DNA from: an uncultured Sunxiuqinia sp.
GTDB taxonomy: Bacteria > Bacteroidota > Bacteroidia > Bacteroidales > Prolixibacteraceae
NCBI RefSeq assembly: GCF_963678245.1
Contig: NZ_OY782776.1
Span: 372,001 to 436,000, forward strand
Direction: 5' to 3'
Length of the DNA stretch: 64,000 nt
Part shown: in pieces, positions 46,632 through 55,866 of the stretch
Layout of the letters: each line of letters starts with the position of its first letter
Position numbering within the stretch: the stretch's first letter is position 1
Notes under the pieces: model-generated
The model's database searches: none
The model's input: only the letters and a program-made list of their open reading frames with translations
Told to the model about the DNA's origin: nothing
Position numbers and translations under genes: made by a program

Positions 46632-47192
46632 ATGAAATATCTAATAATTGCCTTAGTGGCCATTATATTTTGCCTACCTGCTGGTGGTCAGGGTCTTAGT
46701 AAAAAAACGATCAGTAAAAACTATTATAAAATCATTGAAGGTTCCAATGAATCAAACAAATATAGAATTGAATTAAGTTCAGATATTGATACTAGCGGGG
46801 AAAAGTGGAATCAAAGGGCTTACAATTTTGGGTTCAACCCGCAACTCACGCCAATGTATACCATGGTTGATCGGATATTAGCCACTCCATATATGGTTCA
46901 GGTGCATGGAAATCAAAATGAAAAGAATAAAAAACGCTGGGGGCTCCATGTGTTTGAAGGATATGCAAAAGATGATAAATACAGAATTACCATGTTTGTA
47001 TATAAACATATTGTGTTGGGAGAACCCGTTGCGCAAATGTATTACTATGAAACTGTTTATAACCATTCCGAACCTGCCTACAAATGGTTTCGAATAGGTT
47101 CAGATGTTAAGCAACACTCCTTTTTATTTAGCAGGGATAAAGCGATGTTTTACGGTTCACTAACTCTTTCCAATGCCATAACCTTGGGATGA
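46632..47192 (+). CDS. Secreted protein of unknown function
   Basis: A 186-residue protein from ATG 46632 (a TTG lies 21 bp upstream) with a signal peptide ending near AGGQG. I do not recognise a family. The mature part looks beta-rich (YKIIEGSNESNKYRIELSSDIDT; RWGLHVFEGYAKDDKYRITMFVY; AYKWFRIGSDVKQHSFLFS). The region just after its stop contains a coding-like stretch in another frame broken by stop codons. This gene could therefore be the intact front of a decayed longer gene, or simply lie beside an unrelated remnant. Confidence 0.55.
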   Translation: MKYLIIALVAIIFCLPAGGQGLSKKTISKNYYKIIEGSNESNKYRIELSSDIDTSGEKWNQRAYNFGFNPQLTPMYTMVDRILATPYMVQVHGNQNEKNKKRWGLHVFEGYAKDDKYRITMFVYKHIVLGEPVAQMYYYETVYNHSEPAYKWFRIGSDVKQHSFLFSRDKAMFYGSLTLSNAITLG

Positions 47193-47221
47193 ATAGGCAA
47201 GGATAATGACGAAAAGATAAA

Positions 47222-47410
47222 CCAGAAGGCAATGATGAAGCAAACCATGCATAAGATGCTAAAAATGTGAATTGTAAATTGCTTAAAGACAGTGAAGACA
47301 GAACAATCTTCTGCGACTAAGACAACGACATTGTTGTTGTTAATATTAAAGGAAAATCGTGCAAACTGCTAACAGAAGCACTTCCTGAAGATATCAAATA
47401 CGATTTTTAG
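47222..47410 (+). pseudogene. Coding-like remnant with in-frame stops
   Basis: In one frame this stretch reads as plausible protein (KLLKDSEDRTIFCD, DNDIVVVNIKGKSCKLLTEA, LPEDIKYDF) but is broken by TAA at 47252 and 47318 and ends with TAG at 47408. Both TAA codons could derive from AAA by one change. No start codon or longer frame is available, so I read it as the decayed end of a lost gene. The family is unknown, and chance is a real alternative. Confidence 0.35.
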
Positions 47411-47431
47411 AATTAATAATTAAACGAAAAA

Positions 47432-48844
47432 ATGAAAATTTTAAACACCATTCTAAACCTAATTCTTGTTTTACTTTTATTTGTTTCATGCAAAGAAGAA
47501 AAACCAAATGTACTTTTTATTGCCGTTGATGACTTGAGACCCGAGTTATCTTGTTATGGACATGAAAAAATCATCTCCCCAAATATCGACAAACTCGCTT
47601 CCAATGGATTAATGTTTGTTAATGCATACTGCAATGTGCCGGTTTGTGGAGCATCCAGAGCGAGCTTGTTGACAGGAATGAGACCCACAGCTGATCGTTT
47701 TGTTGGGTACAATACTTGGGCCGAGAAAGATGCCCCGGGAGCTGTTAGTTTGCCTCAGGTATTCAAGAACAATGGCTATTATACCATTTCCAATGGAAAG
47801 GTATTTCATCATTTAAATGATATTCGCGAAAGCTGGTCAGAAGACCCGTGGAATCCTGCAGAAAACGGAGGTTCTTATTTAGATTATCAGGCGGACACAA
47901 ACCTTGCTATTCTAAATAGTGGTAGTAAAAGAGGCATGCCATATGAAGCAGGGGACGTTGATGATGATACCTATAATGATGGTGTCCTTGCGAAAAAGAC
48001 AATTAATGATTTAAAACGTCTGAAAGAGATGGGAAAACCATTCTTTTTAGCTGCTGGCTTTTTTAAACCACACCTTCCTTTTACGGCCCCCCAAAAATAT
48101 TGGGATCTCTATTCTTCAGACAAAATTTCATTACCTGATAATTATTCTCCTCCGGTGAATTCACCTAAAGCAGCTATTCATAATTTCGGTGAATTACGGA
48201 GTTATTATGGTGTACCTCCCGAGGGGCCCGTTTCTGATGAAATGGCTCACGATCTAATTCACGGATATTATGCCTGTGTTACTTATGTTGATGCGCAAAT
48301 TGGGCGGGTGCTTGACGCATTGGATGATATGGGACTTTCAGATAACACGATTGTGGTTTTATGGGGCGATCATGGCTGGCAACTGGGCGAGCATAGTTTA
48401 TGGTGCAAGCATGCAAACTTCAAAACTTCTCTGAATGCACCTTTAATCGTTAAAGCTCCTGGTTTTAAGGAGACTGGTCAAACCCAAGCACTCGTTGAGT
48501 TCATCGATATCTTTCCGTCTCTTTGCGATCTGGCTGATATCGAGTTGCCGCAACAACTTCATGGCAAAAGTTTCGTACCCTTACTAAATAATCCTCAGAA
48601 GCCATGGAAAGATGCCGTTTATAGTCGATATATATGGGGTGAATCAATTAAAAATCAACGTTATCTTTATACGGAATGGACAGACGAAAATGGAGTTATG
48701 CAGGGGCAGATGATCTATGATCACACAAATGATCCGGATGAAAACCAGAACATTATCTCCGACGTATCAATACGAGATACTGTTGAGGTGCTTAAAAGAA
48801 AACTACATCAAGCTATTGAGAGTAGAGAAAAATACTCAGATTAG
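47432..48844 (+). CDS. S1-type sulfatase lipoprotein (iduronate-2-sulfatase-like)
   Basis: A 470-residue lipoprotein (lipobox LFVSC, Cys20). The sulfatase start NVLFIAVDDLRPELSCYG gives metal ligands Asp33-Asp34. The formylglycine motif is C72-G-A-S-R76 (VCGASRASLLTG), so activation needs an anaerobic- or FGE-type maturase not encoded in this window. Further motifs are GKVFHH, FFKPHLPFTAPQKYWDLY and WGDHGWQLGEHSLWCKHANFKTSLNAPLIV, as in the iduronate-2-sulfatase-like branch. It is the last gene of PUL B and implies a sulfated target, possibly an acidic marine or host glycan. Confidence 0.92.
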   Translation: MKILNTILNLILVLLLFVSCKEEKPNVLFIAVDDLRPELSCYGHEKIISPNIDKLASNGLMFVNAYCNVPVCGASRASLLTGMRPTADRFVGYNTWAEKDAPGAVSLPQVFKNNGYYTISNGKVFHHLNDIRESWSEDPWNPAENGGSYLDYQADTNLAILNSGSKRGMPYEAGDVDDDTYNDGVLAKKTINDLKRLKEMGKPFFLAAGFFKPHLPFTAPQKYWDLYSSDKISLPDNYSPPVNSPKAAIHNFGELRSYYGVPPEGPVSDEMAHDLIHGYYACVTYVDAQIGRVLDALDDMGLSDNTIVVLWGDHGWQLGEHSLWCKHANFKTSLNAPLIVKAPGFKETGQTQALVEFIDIFPSLCDLADIELPQQLHGKSFVPLLNNPQKPWKDAVYSRYIWGESIKNQRYLYTEWTDENGVMQGQMIYDHTNDPDENQNIISDVSIRDTVEVLKRKLHQAIESREKYSD

Positions 48845-48900
48845 TAGCCTTGCTAATTGACAGGGAAATTGTTTGAGGGCTTAATTTTACACATTTATAA

Positions 48901-49500
48901 GTGAATAAGGGACTGAAAGATAGAGAATACTGGAAAGGGATATGGGAACTGTTTATTAACGGGAATAGACTCGCGTTCAATGAGATCTACAATGAATATG
49001 TAGACTTTCTTTTTGCCTATGGAATGAAGATTACTCCCAATCGGGAATTGGTTCAAGACAACATTCAGGATCTATTTGTAAATCTATGTAAATACCGCAA
49101 AAACCTGACTAGTCCAGACTATTTGGAATTTTATCTTACGCGCTCGCTCAGACGAATGTTAATCAAAGAAGTTCAGAAAAATAGAAAAGTTGCCAACATG
49201 GATGAAGAGGAGTTGTTAAGTTTCCAGCTGAAGTTTGATCTTGAAGAGCAACTGATTGAAGGTGAATCGGCAGATAACCGAATGATCTCATTACAAAAAA
49301 TGCTAGCAAGTATAGATTCCCGGAAAAGAGAACTCTTGTATTTGAAGTTTTACAGTGGACTTAATTATCGAGAAATAGGCGATTTACTTGGGATTAGACC
49401 CGATACCGCAAAAAAACAGGTTTATCGCTTGCTGGAGGATCTGAGAGATCGTTTTGGCCAAAAGCTGATGGAACTCTTCTGCATGTATTTTAAGGTGTAA
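48901..49500 (+). CDS. ECF (RpoE-like) RNA polymerase sigma factor (PUL C)
   Basis: A 199-residue ECF sigma factor starting at GTG; the first in-frame ATG lies inside region 2, so the GTG is required. Region 2: AFNEIYNEYVDFLFAYGMKIT and LVQDNIQDLFVNLCKYR. Region 4: RKRELLYLKFYSGLNYREIGDLLGIRPDTAKKQVYRLLEDL. It closely parallels the sigma factor of PUL A. It begins only 56 bp after the sulfatase, so its promoter must be short or it may be read through from PUL B. Confidence 0.94.
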   Translation: MNKGLKDREYWKGIWELFINGNRLAFNEIYNEYVDFLFAYGMKITPNRELVQDNIQDLFVNLCKYRKNLTSPDYLEFYLTRSLRRMLIKEVQKNRKVANMDEEELLSFQLKFDLEEQLIEGESADNRMISLQKMLASIDSRKRELLYLKFYSGLNYREIGDLLGIRPDTAKKQVYRLLEDLRDRFGQKLMELFCMYFKV

Positions 49501-49567
49501 TTTTTTTCTTTTTGTTGTCCCTTTTTTTCTGTTCTATACTCTTACTATTCAGTAATGCGTCGCAATT

Positions 49568-50764
49568 ATGGTTAAACAGAATCAAGATATAATCGATAAC
49601 CCATTGTTTTTTAGGTGGATATTTAATTCTGATGAATTGGTTGATACCTATTGGGCGAAATATATGATAGAAAGTCCAGATGATGTTGAATTTATTCAGG
49701 AGACAAAATTGAACTTATTGAAATTGAATCACTCAAACGAAATATTATCATCTGTAGAAAAGAAAACTCTTTCATCAAACATTATTCACTTATTGGAAAG
49801 AGAAGATAGGAAGCTTCGTAGTAGACGATTCATAAAAGAGTTGTCCAAATATGTGGCTGTTGCTATTTTGTTTTCAATGATTAGTGGTATTGCGGTGTAT
49901 TATCAGATGGATAAGGATACTCAAAATACCTTTGATCAGTTTGTTTACACACCGGTACAGGTGAATGAACCAACTTTGATCCTTTCTGAAAATGATAAAA
50001 TAGGGCTTGAGGAATCCGAATCTACACTGTCATATAGTGAACGCGGAGATATCTTGCTGAATGAGAATAAAGTGATCAAGTCAGCTCAAAGCAATAGTCA
50101 ACGAATTAATCAGCTCGTTATTCCCTATGGTAATCGTTCTAAAATAATACTGAGCGATGGAACTACAGTATGGCTAAATGCAGGAAGTCGCTTGATATAT
50201 CCTGAGGTATTTGGGGTGAAAAACAGAGAGGTTACTTTATATGGGGAAGCTTTTTTTGACGTGAGTCACAATGAAACAAAACCATTTATTGTTAAAACAA
50301 CAGATTTGAATATTCGTGTTTTGGGGACAAGGTTTAATGTTAATGCATACCCAGACGACTATACAATACAAACTACCCTGGAAGAAGGAAGTATATCTGT
50401 TAAAAAAAGAGAAGCCGGATTATTTGAGCGGGAATTGGTTTTGAAACCCAACCAACAATATGTGTTCAACCGTCAAACAGAAGCATCAAAAGTCAATCGG
50501 GTAGATGCTCAAAGCTATTTAATTTGGACTGAAGGTCTTTTGCGATTCAACGACGAACAGTTTAGCCGTATTGTGCGAAAAGTAGAACGTTACTATAACG
50601 TTCTAGTAAGTATTGACAGTCCTGTTCTGGCTCGTGAGAAGATAACCGGAAAACTTGATTTGTCGCAAGGTATAGATGAGACCCTTGAATATTTAAGTAG
50701 AGTATCACAAACAAACTATAAAAAAGAAAATGAAAGTAATTATCTAATATCTAACAAAAAATAA
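49568..50764 (+). CDS. FecR-family anti-sigma factor (PUL C)
   Basis: A 398-residue anti-sigma factor with a cytoplasmic N-terminal region of about 94 residues and a membrane segment at about 95-112 (VAVAILFSMISGIAVYY). The periplasmic FecR domain has PYGNRSKIILSDGTTVWLNAGSRLIYP and LYGEAFFDVSHNETKPFIVKT; the DUF4974-type end has FSRIVRKVERYYNVLVSI and GKLDLSQGIDETLEYL. It matches the FecR of PUL A in layout and motifs. Its stop codon overlaps the left arm of the CCGG hairpin at 50763. Confidence 0.95.
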   Translation: MVKQNQDIIDNPLFFRWIFNSDELVDTYWAKYMIESPDDVEFIQETKLNLLKLNHSNEILSSVEKKTLSSNIIHLLEREDRKLRSRRFIKELSKYVAVAILFSMISGIAVYYQMDKDTQNTFDQFVYTPVQVNEPTLILSENDKIGLEESESTLSYSERGDILLNENKVIKSAQSNSQRINQLVIPYGNRSKIILSDGTTVWLNAGSRLIYPEVFGVKNREVTLYGEAFFDVSHNETKPFIVKTTDLNIRVLGTRFNVNAYPDDYTIQTTLEEGSISVKKREAGLFERELVLKPNQQYVFNRQTEASKVNRVDAQSYLIWTEGLLRFNDEQFSRIVRKVERYYNVLVSIDSPVLAREKITGKLDLSQGIDETLEYLSRVSQTNYKKENESNYLISNKK

Positions 50765-50794
50765 ACCGACAAGTGGTGACGCACTAGCCGGTTT
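50763..50794 (+). promoter_or_regulatory. CCGG-framed two-step hairpin at FecR-SusC junction (PUL C)
   Basis: An outer stem AAACCG/CGGTTT encloses an inner stem AGTG/CACT with loop GTGACG. It overlaps the FecR stop codon and ends 54 bp before the SusC start. The layout and the TG-G/C-T-x-G-x-x-x-CA pattern around the loop match the hairpins in PULs A and B. Confidence 0.55.
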
Positions 50795-50848
50795 AATACA
50801 AATACCTTCTAAATAAAGTATTTATAAACAATTAAGTTGATCAAATTT

Positions 50849-53800
50849 ATGAAAAAAAAATCGTTAACTGGCTTTTCTGAAAGGGGAAGTTGTAAAAAAA
50901 TGTGGCGAATTATGCGCTTATTAATGCTATTTATTGTAGGTTGTTTTTTATCGGTTTCAGCAAATAGTTATTCTCAGACTACAAAGCTGGATATTAGCTT
51001 GCAAAGAACAACCATAAACAATGTTATTCAGTACATTGAGGAGAACAGCGAATTTGTGTTTTTATACCGGAATGAAGATCTCAATGTATCAAACGAAGTG
51101 GTTGTTGATCTTAAAAATGCGACAATTGATCAAATTTTGGATGAAGTCCTGGCTGATGAAACTGTTCGCTATGATGTCTACGAAAGGCAGATTATCATTC
51201 GTAAAGCGTCAAGCCAATTGAAATATTCAGAACAGAATGAGAGAAAAATTACCGGAAATGTAAAGGATATCGACGGACAGTCAATTCCGGGAGCGTCCGT
51301 ATTCGTACAAGGGACTACAATAGGTACCATTACTGATTTTGACGGAAATTTTACGATTACAGTTCCGACATCAACAAAAACACTTTCGGTTTCTTTCGTT
51401 GGTATGAAACAGGCTGATGTTTCAGTAGGTGGAATTTCAAATGTGTCTGTGGTGTTAGAGCCTGATGCAATAGGCATTGAGGAAGTTGTTGCCGTTGGTT
51501 ATGGTTCTCAAAGCCGTAAGAAAATATCGGCTGCAATCACGTCTGTCTCTGCTGATGATATCAAAGGAATGGCTGCAACAGGAATTGACCAAGCCATTCA
51601 AGGTAAAGCTGCCGGAGTACTAGTTACCAATAATACTGGTGAGCCTGGTGGTGGTGTAACGATCCGCGTTCGAGGAACAACCTCAATAGGTTCCGGTAAC
51701 GATCCGTTGTATGTGATTGATGGTATTCCATTGGAGAATACCCAGACAAGTAACCGTAACGTTGGAGAGAACAGGGTAAATGGGATGTCACAAATTAACC
51801 CTGCAGATATTGAATCAATTGAAATCCTGAAAGATGCAGCTGCAACTTCTATTTATGGTGCGCGTGCTGCTAATGGGGTTGTGTTGATTACCACTAAGCG
51901 AGGAGTTGAAGGGAAAGGTGAATTTAGTGTTAATGTTTATACCGGAATGTCAGAAGTGACAAGTCAATACGATTTATTAGGTGCTTCTGATTATATGAGA
52001 ATGGTGAATGAAGGTCGCTCTCAACTTGCTGAAGAAGAGCCGGAATATGTGAATGTTTACCCGGAAAGCATGATTAATAATCCTCCGGTTAATACTAATT
52101 GGCAGGATGAGATTTTCCGCATGGGATCGGTCAATGAAGTTAACATGTCGATGCGTGGTGGTACTGAAGCAACACGTTATATGGTTAGTGCAGGTTATTA
52201 TAATCAAAAAGGGATTATTATTGGTTCCGATTTTAGTCGCTACAACATGCGTGCAAATGTTGATCAGGATTTAGGAGAGCATATTTCAGTGGGAACTAGT
52301 TTGTATGCAGCTTTTACCGATCAGAACCGTACTAAAAACGACGGTAGCCCGGATAAAGCAGATGCTTCAAATAACAACCATATTTATGGAGGATCAGTAT
52401 TGTCAACTGCTTTGGTAAAAGCTCCGGTAACCCCAGTCTACCTGGCTGATGGAACTTTTACCAATGATCCATTTCAGAAAGAATATGGCAATCCGGTTAG
52501 GCAAGCATTGGACGTTGATATTACCACTAACGTAACTCGTATTATTGCTTCAGCTTATGCTAAAGTAGATTTATTACCCGGATTGAATTATCGTGTTCAG
52601 GCTTCGGGTGACATTCGTGGTGAATTGGAAAATTGGTTCGATCCACCAAATCCAAATGCTTTTGAAGGCGTGGATTGGAGAGGTCAAAAATCTCAGCGTA
52701 CGTTTAATCAAAAAGCATGGACACTAGAAAATTATTTTACTTATGCTTTAGGAGTTAAAGATCATAGTTTTACATTTTTAGCGGGTAATACCGTTCAGGA
52801 AACAATTTGGGAGAACAGCTTTGTATTGGTGAGTGGAATTGTTTCTGACAAAGTGGCCACTCTAAACGCAGGAACCGACATTGATGTTGCTGATTCTGAT
52901 AAACAAGCATATGGTATTACTTCTTTCTTTGGTCGTTTTAATTACGATTATCAAGGAAAATATATGCTGTTACTGAATGCTCGTTACGATGGTTCTTCAC
53001 GTTTTGGTAAAGACAACCGTTATGGCTTTTTCCCATCAGGATCTGTGGCATGGAGAGTATCCGAAGAATCGTTCATGCAAGACTTGAGTTTTTTGGATGA
53101 TTGGAAAGTCCGTGCGAGTTATGGTGTAACAGGTAATCAGGAAATATCAAATTATGCTGCTCGTGGTATTATGACTGTTGGTACAGGAACGAATTCAGGT
53201 AGTAATTACAATAATCAAACCGGTGGCGTAATTTCAAGTTTGCCAACTCCAGAGCTACAATGGGAAGAAACAACCCAGTTTAATATTGGTACTGATTTGA
53301 GTTTATTAAATAGTCGATTGAATTTTACTTTTGATTATTATGTGAAGACTACTGATAACTTGTTGTTTCAGGTTCCACTTCCCAATACCCGTGGTGTTGG
53401 TTCTAAGCTTGATAACATTGGTAAAATGGAAAATAAGGGCTTGGAGTTTGGAATAAACGGAACCATCATAACCAAAGAAAGCTTCAACTGGAATGCTGAC
53501 TTTAATATTTCGACAAACCAAAACAAAGTTCTGGAACTATTGGAAGGTAAGGATGTAATTGTAAATGGCGCTGGAGGTCGAAGTATTGCAAGAGAAGGAG
53601 AATCGATTGGTTTCTACTTATATGAAAGAGAAAAATATGTAAATCCTGATGATGGTACGATTGTGATTGTTGATCAGGATGAAAGCGGCGGTCTTCCGAA
53701 CGAAGGTGATTTGATTATGGCAGGAAGCCCTTTCCCTGATTTCTTTGGAGGTTTAACAAATAACTTCTCATATAAAAATATCGATCTTTCAATTTTTATG

Positions 53801-54277
53801 CAGTATTCTTATGGAAATAAGATTTATAATGCCACTCGCAGATGGTTGGAAACAATGACCTTGAATGATCGTACAATTGTTGGTGCAAATACTACTCAGA
53901 CAGCATTTGATAACAGATGGCTGCAACCTGGTGATGTAACAGAATATCCGGTTATTAACTATGACGATAGGAATAATGATTACACGCTTCCTCATACAGG
54001 ATGGTTAGAAGATGGTTCATATCTGAGGTTAAAATCAGTCACTCTTGGTTATACATTTGAATCAGGATTATTGTCAAGGTTAAACCTTAAATCAGCAAGA
54101 ATATACCTGACAGCAAACAACTTGTTGACATTGACCAAATATTCTGGTTTCGATCCTGAAGTAGATCACTTTACTGGGGTTAATGGCGGATCAAACAGTG
54201 GATTGCTACGTGGTTATGATTATGGTTCTTATCCACAATCAAGAGCTTATCGCCTTGGTGTTAATATAACATTCTAA
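50849..54277 (+). CDS. SusC/RagA TonB-dependent transporter with STN signalling domain (PUL C)
   Basis: A 1142-residue transporter; I chose ATG 50849 because it has the same CAAATTT-ATG-AAAAAA context as the other two STN-type SusC genes (an in-frame TTG lies 12 bp upstream). Signal segment about 20-40, STN domain about 46-119, carboxypeptidase-D-like domain about 133-205 (GNVKDIDGQSIPGASVFV), TonB-box-like EEVVAVGYG at 211-219, plug with YVIDGIPLEN and IEILKDAAATSIYGARAANG, barrel ending YRLGVNITF. It imports glycan fragments and signals to the adjacent FecR. Confidence 0.96.
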   Translation: MKKKSLTGFSERGSCKKMWRIMRLLMLFIVGCFLSVSANSYSQTTKLDISLQRTTINNVIQYIEENSEFVFLYRNEDLNVSNEVVVDLKNATIDQILDEVLADETVRYDVYERQIIIRKASSQLKYSEQNERKITGNVKDIDGQSIPGASVFVQGTTIGTITDFDGNFTITVPTSTKTLSVSFVGMKQADVSVGGISNVSVVLEPDAIGIEEVVAVGYGSQSRKKISAAITSVSADDIKGMAATGIDQAIQGKAAGVLVTNNTGEPGGGVTIRVRGTTSIGSGNDPLYVIDGIPLENTQTSNRNVGENRVNGMSQINPADIESIEILKDAAATSIYGARAANGVVLITTKRGVEGKGEFSVNVYTGMSEVTSQYDLLGASDYMRMVNEGRSQLAEEEPEYVNVYPESMINNPPVNTNWQDEIFRMGSVNEVNMSMRGGTEATRYMVSAGYYNQKGIIIGSDFSRYNMRANVDQDLGEHISVGTSLYAAFTDQNRTKNDGSPDKADASNNNHIYGGSVLSTALVKAPVTPVYLADGTFTNDPFQKEYGNPVRQALDVDITTNVTRIIASAYAKVDLLPGLNYRVQASGDIRGELENWFDPPNPNAFEGVDWRGQKSQRTFNQKAWTLENYFTYALGVKDHSFTFLAGNTVQETIWENSFVLVSGIVSDKVATLNAGTDIDVADSDKQAYGITSFFGRFNYDYQGKYMLLLNARYDGSSRFGKDNRYGFFPSGSVAWRVSEESFMQDLSFLDDWKVRASYGVTGNQEISNYAARGIMTVGTGTNSGSNYNNQTGGVISSLPTPELQWEETTQFNIGTDLSLLNSRLNFTFDYYVKTTDNLLFQVPLPNTRGVGSKLDNIGKMENKGLEFGINGTIITKESFNWNADFNISTNQNKVLELLEGKDVIVNGAGGRSIAREGESIGFYLYEREKYVNPDDGTIVIVDQDESGGLPNEGDLIMAGSPFPDFFGGLTNNFSYKNIDLSIFMQYSYGNKIYNATRRWLETMTLNDRTIVGANTTQTAFDNRWLQPGDVTEYPVINYDDRNNDYTLPHTGWLEDGSYLRLKSVTLGYTFESGLLSRLNLKSARIYLTANNLLTLTKYSGFDPEVDHFTGVNGGSNSGLLRGYDYGSYPQSRAYRLGVNITF

Positions 54278-54306
54278 TCAGGTTTATAATTTAAAATGTT
54301 CAAAAA

Positions 54307-55797
54307 ATGAAGAAAATATATAAATACTTATTAATACTTCCAGCTGTATTCTTTTTTGCACAATGTCAGGAGGTATTGGAGCAAGACGTGTATTCGAGTA
54401 TTGAGATGAATGCCTTGTACGATTCGGAGAGTGCTGCAGAGGTAGGCCTGACTGGATGTTATAACCGCTTTTTTAATGAAAGTGCCTATTCACAGTTGAT
54501 CTGTTATTTTCAGGTTTCTACTGATGATGTAAAACAGCCAAGTGGATGGTGTTTCCAATTGAAAGATCGTACCCAGCTAACGGCTAATCCGTCGTCAGGC
54601 GGCGGGTACAATACCCCTTGGGCAAAAATGTACACTGCTGCAGCAAACATTAATTTGTTTCTCGAAAAAACTGCTGAGATTCCAGACGATAAATTTGGCG
54701 GAAACAGGAAAAAAGAAATGTTGGCAGAAGGACATTTCCTGCGTGGTGTAACCTATTATTATTTGACCATGATGTGGGGAGATGTTCCATTGGTACTTGA
54801 ATTGAAGACTGGTGGTCCTGAAGATAATGAGATTGCTAAGTCAACGCAAGACCAGGTTCTTGATCAAATTAAAGCTGATTTGACTATTGCAGCTAATGAT
54901 TTGCCAGCAGTACTGGAAAATTATGCTGATGCTTCTGAAACTAACTTGAGGAAAGGACGTGCAAGTAAATGGGCTGCAAAAGCTTATTTGGCCAGAATTG
55001 CAATGTATGAAGGTGAAATGACCACGGCACTTTCACTGTCAGAAGAAATTATTAATAGTGGCTTGTATCCATTGGCGACTTCATGGAGAAGCATCTTTGA
55101 TGAGCCAATGAACTCAAGTGAGTCTATTTTTGAGCAACAAAATGACTATTCTCCTGGCTTTTTCGGTTCGGGTCAGTTTGGTTGGTTCATGGGATTTGAT
55201 TTTGAAATTGCCGATGATGTGTACGATTTATTCGATACTGCAGATGAATTGATGGCTTCACAAGGCAAAGATATTCGTTGGGAATTTATGTACGGAGATC
55301 ACCCGTGGTCAAATAATATTGCTATCCGTAAACATGTTCCACCAAGAGGCTATGCCGACGGTGGAATTGAGCAGTTGAACTTTGTATTGATTCGTGCAAC
55401 CGAATTGTATTTTAATAAATACGAGATTTTGATCGAGCAAGACTACGAAGCAAATAAGCAAGCGGCACTTGGTTTCTTGAATACCATTAGAGCACGTGCT
55501 TACGATCCTGACTATGAAAATCCATTTTGGGATGTACCGAAAGGCACAACAGGAATTGATGCTCTAACATTGGTTGATGTTGACACGAAAGAAAAAATGG
55601 TGCAGGCAATCAGGGATGAAAAGCGCAGAGAAATGATTTATGAAGATGGACTAAGATGGTTTGATTTGCTGCGCTGGGATAAAGAGTATGCAAAACAAAT
55701 TACTAATTCGACAACAGACAATCACCTGTTTTTACCAATTCATGAAGATGAATTACTTAGAAATGATGCACTTGAGCAAAATCCAGCTTATCAATAA
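54307..55797 (+). CDS. SusD/RagB outer-membrane lipoprotein (PUL C)
   Basis: A 496-residue SusD-like lipoprotein (lipobox FFAQC, Cys20). SusD features are AEGHFLRGVTYYYLTMMWGDVPLV, RASKWAAKAYLARIAMYEGEM, LIRATELYFNKYEILIEQ, IRDEKRREMIYEDGLRWFDLLRW and the terminal FLPIHEDELLRNDALEQNPAYQ. It begins 29 bp after its SusC partner. Compared with the PUL A and B SusD proteins the middle is shorter and richer in aromatic and glycine residues (SPGFFGSGQFGWFMGFDF), a candidate ligand-binding face. Confidence 0.95.
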   Translation: MKKIYKYLLILPAVFFFAQCQEVLEQDVYSSIEMNALYDSESAAEVGLTGCYNRFFNESAYSQLICYFQVSTDDVKQPSGWCFQLKDRTQLTANPSSGGGYNTPWAKMYTAAANINLFLEKTAEIPDDKFGGNRKKEMLAEGHFLRGVTYYYLTMMWGDVPLVLELKTGGPEDNEIAKSTQDQVLDQIKADLTIAANDLPAVLENYADASETNLRKGRASKWAAKAYLARIAMYEGEMTTALSLSEEIINSGLYPLATSWRSIFDEPMNSSESIFEQQNDYSPGFFGSGQFGWFMGFDFEIADDVYDLFDTADELMASQGKDIRWEFMYGDHPWSNNIAIRKHVPPRGYADGGIEQLNFVLIRATELYFNKYEILIEQDYEANKQAALGFLNTIRARAYDPDYENPFWDVPKGTTGIDALTLVDVDTKEKMVQAIRDEKRREMIYEDGLRWFDLLRWDKEYAKQITNSTTDNHLFLPIHEDELLRNDALEQNPAYQ

Positions 55798-55809
55798 CCA
55801 ACTACCTAA

Positions 55810-55838
55810 AAGAGCATGGCCTTATAGGCCATGCTCTT
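55810..55838 (+). terminator. Perfect hairpin after SusD (PUL C)
   Basis: A perfect 12-bp stem (arm AAGAGCATGGCC) with loop TTATA starts 12 bp after the SusD stop. The following sequence (CATATTAACC) is only weakly T-rich, so partial termination, processing or 3'-end protection is more likely than full stop. It stands between the transport genes and the MORN and enzyme genes, as in PULs A and B. Confidence 0.6.
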
Positions 55839-55866
55839 CATATTAACCTATAAATTCAATTAGACC

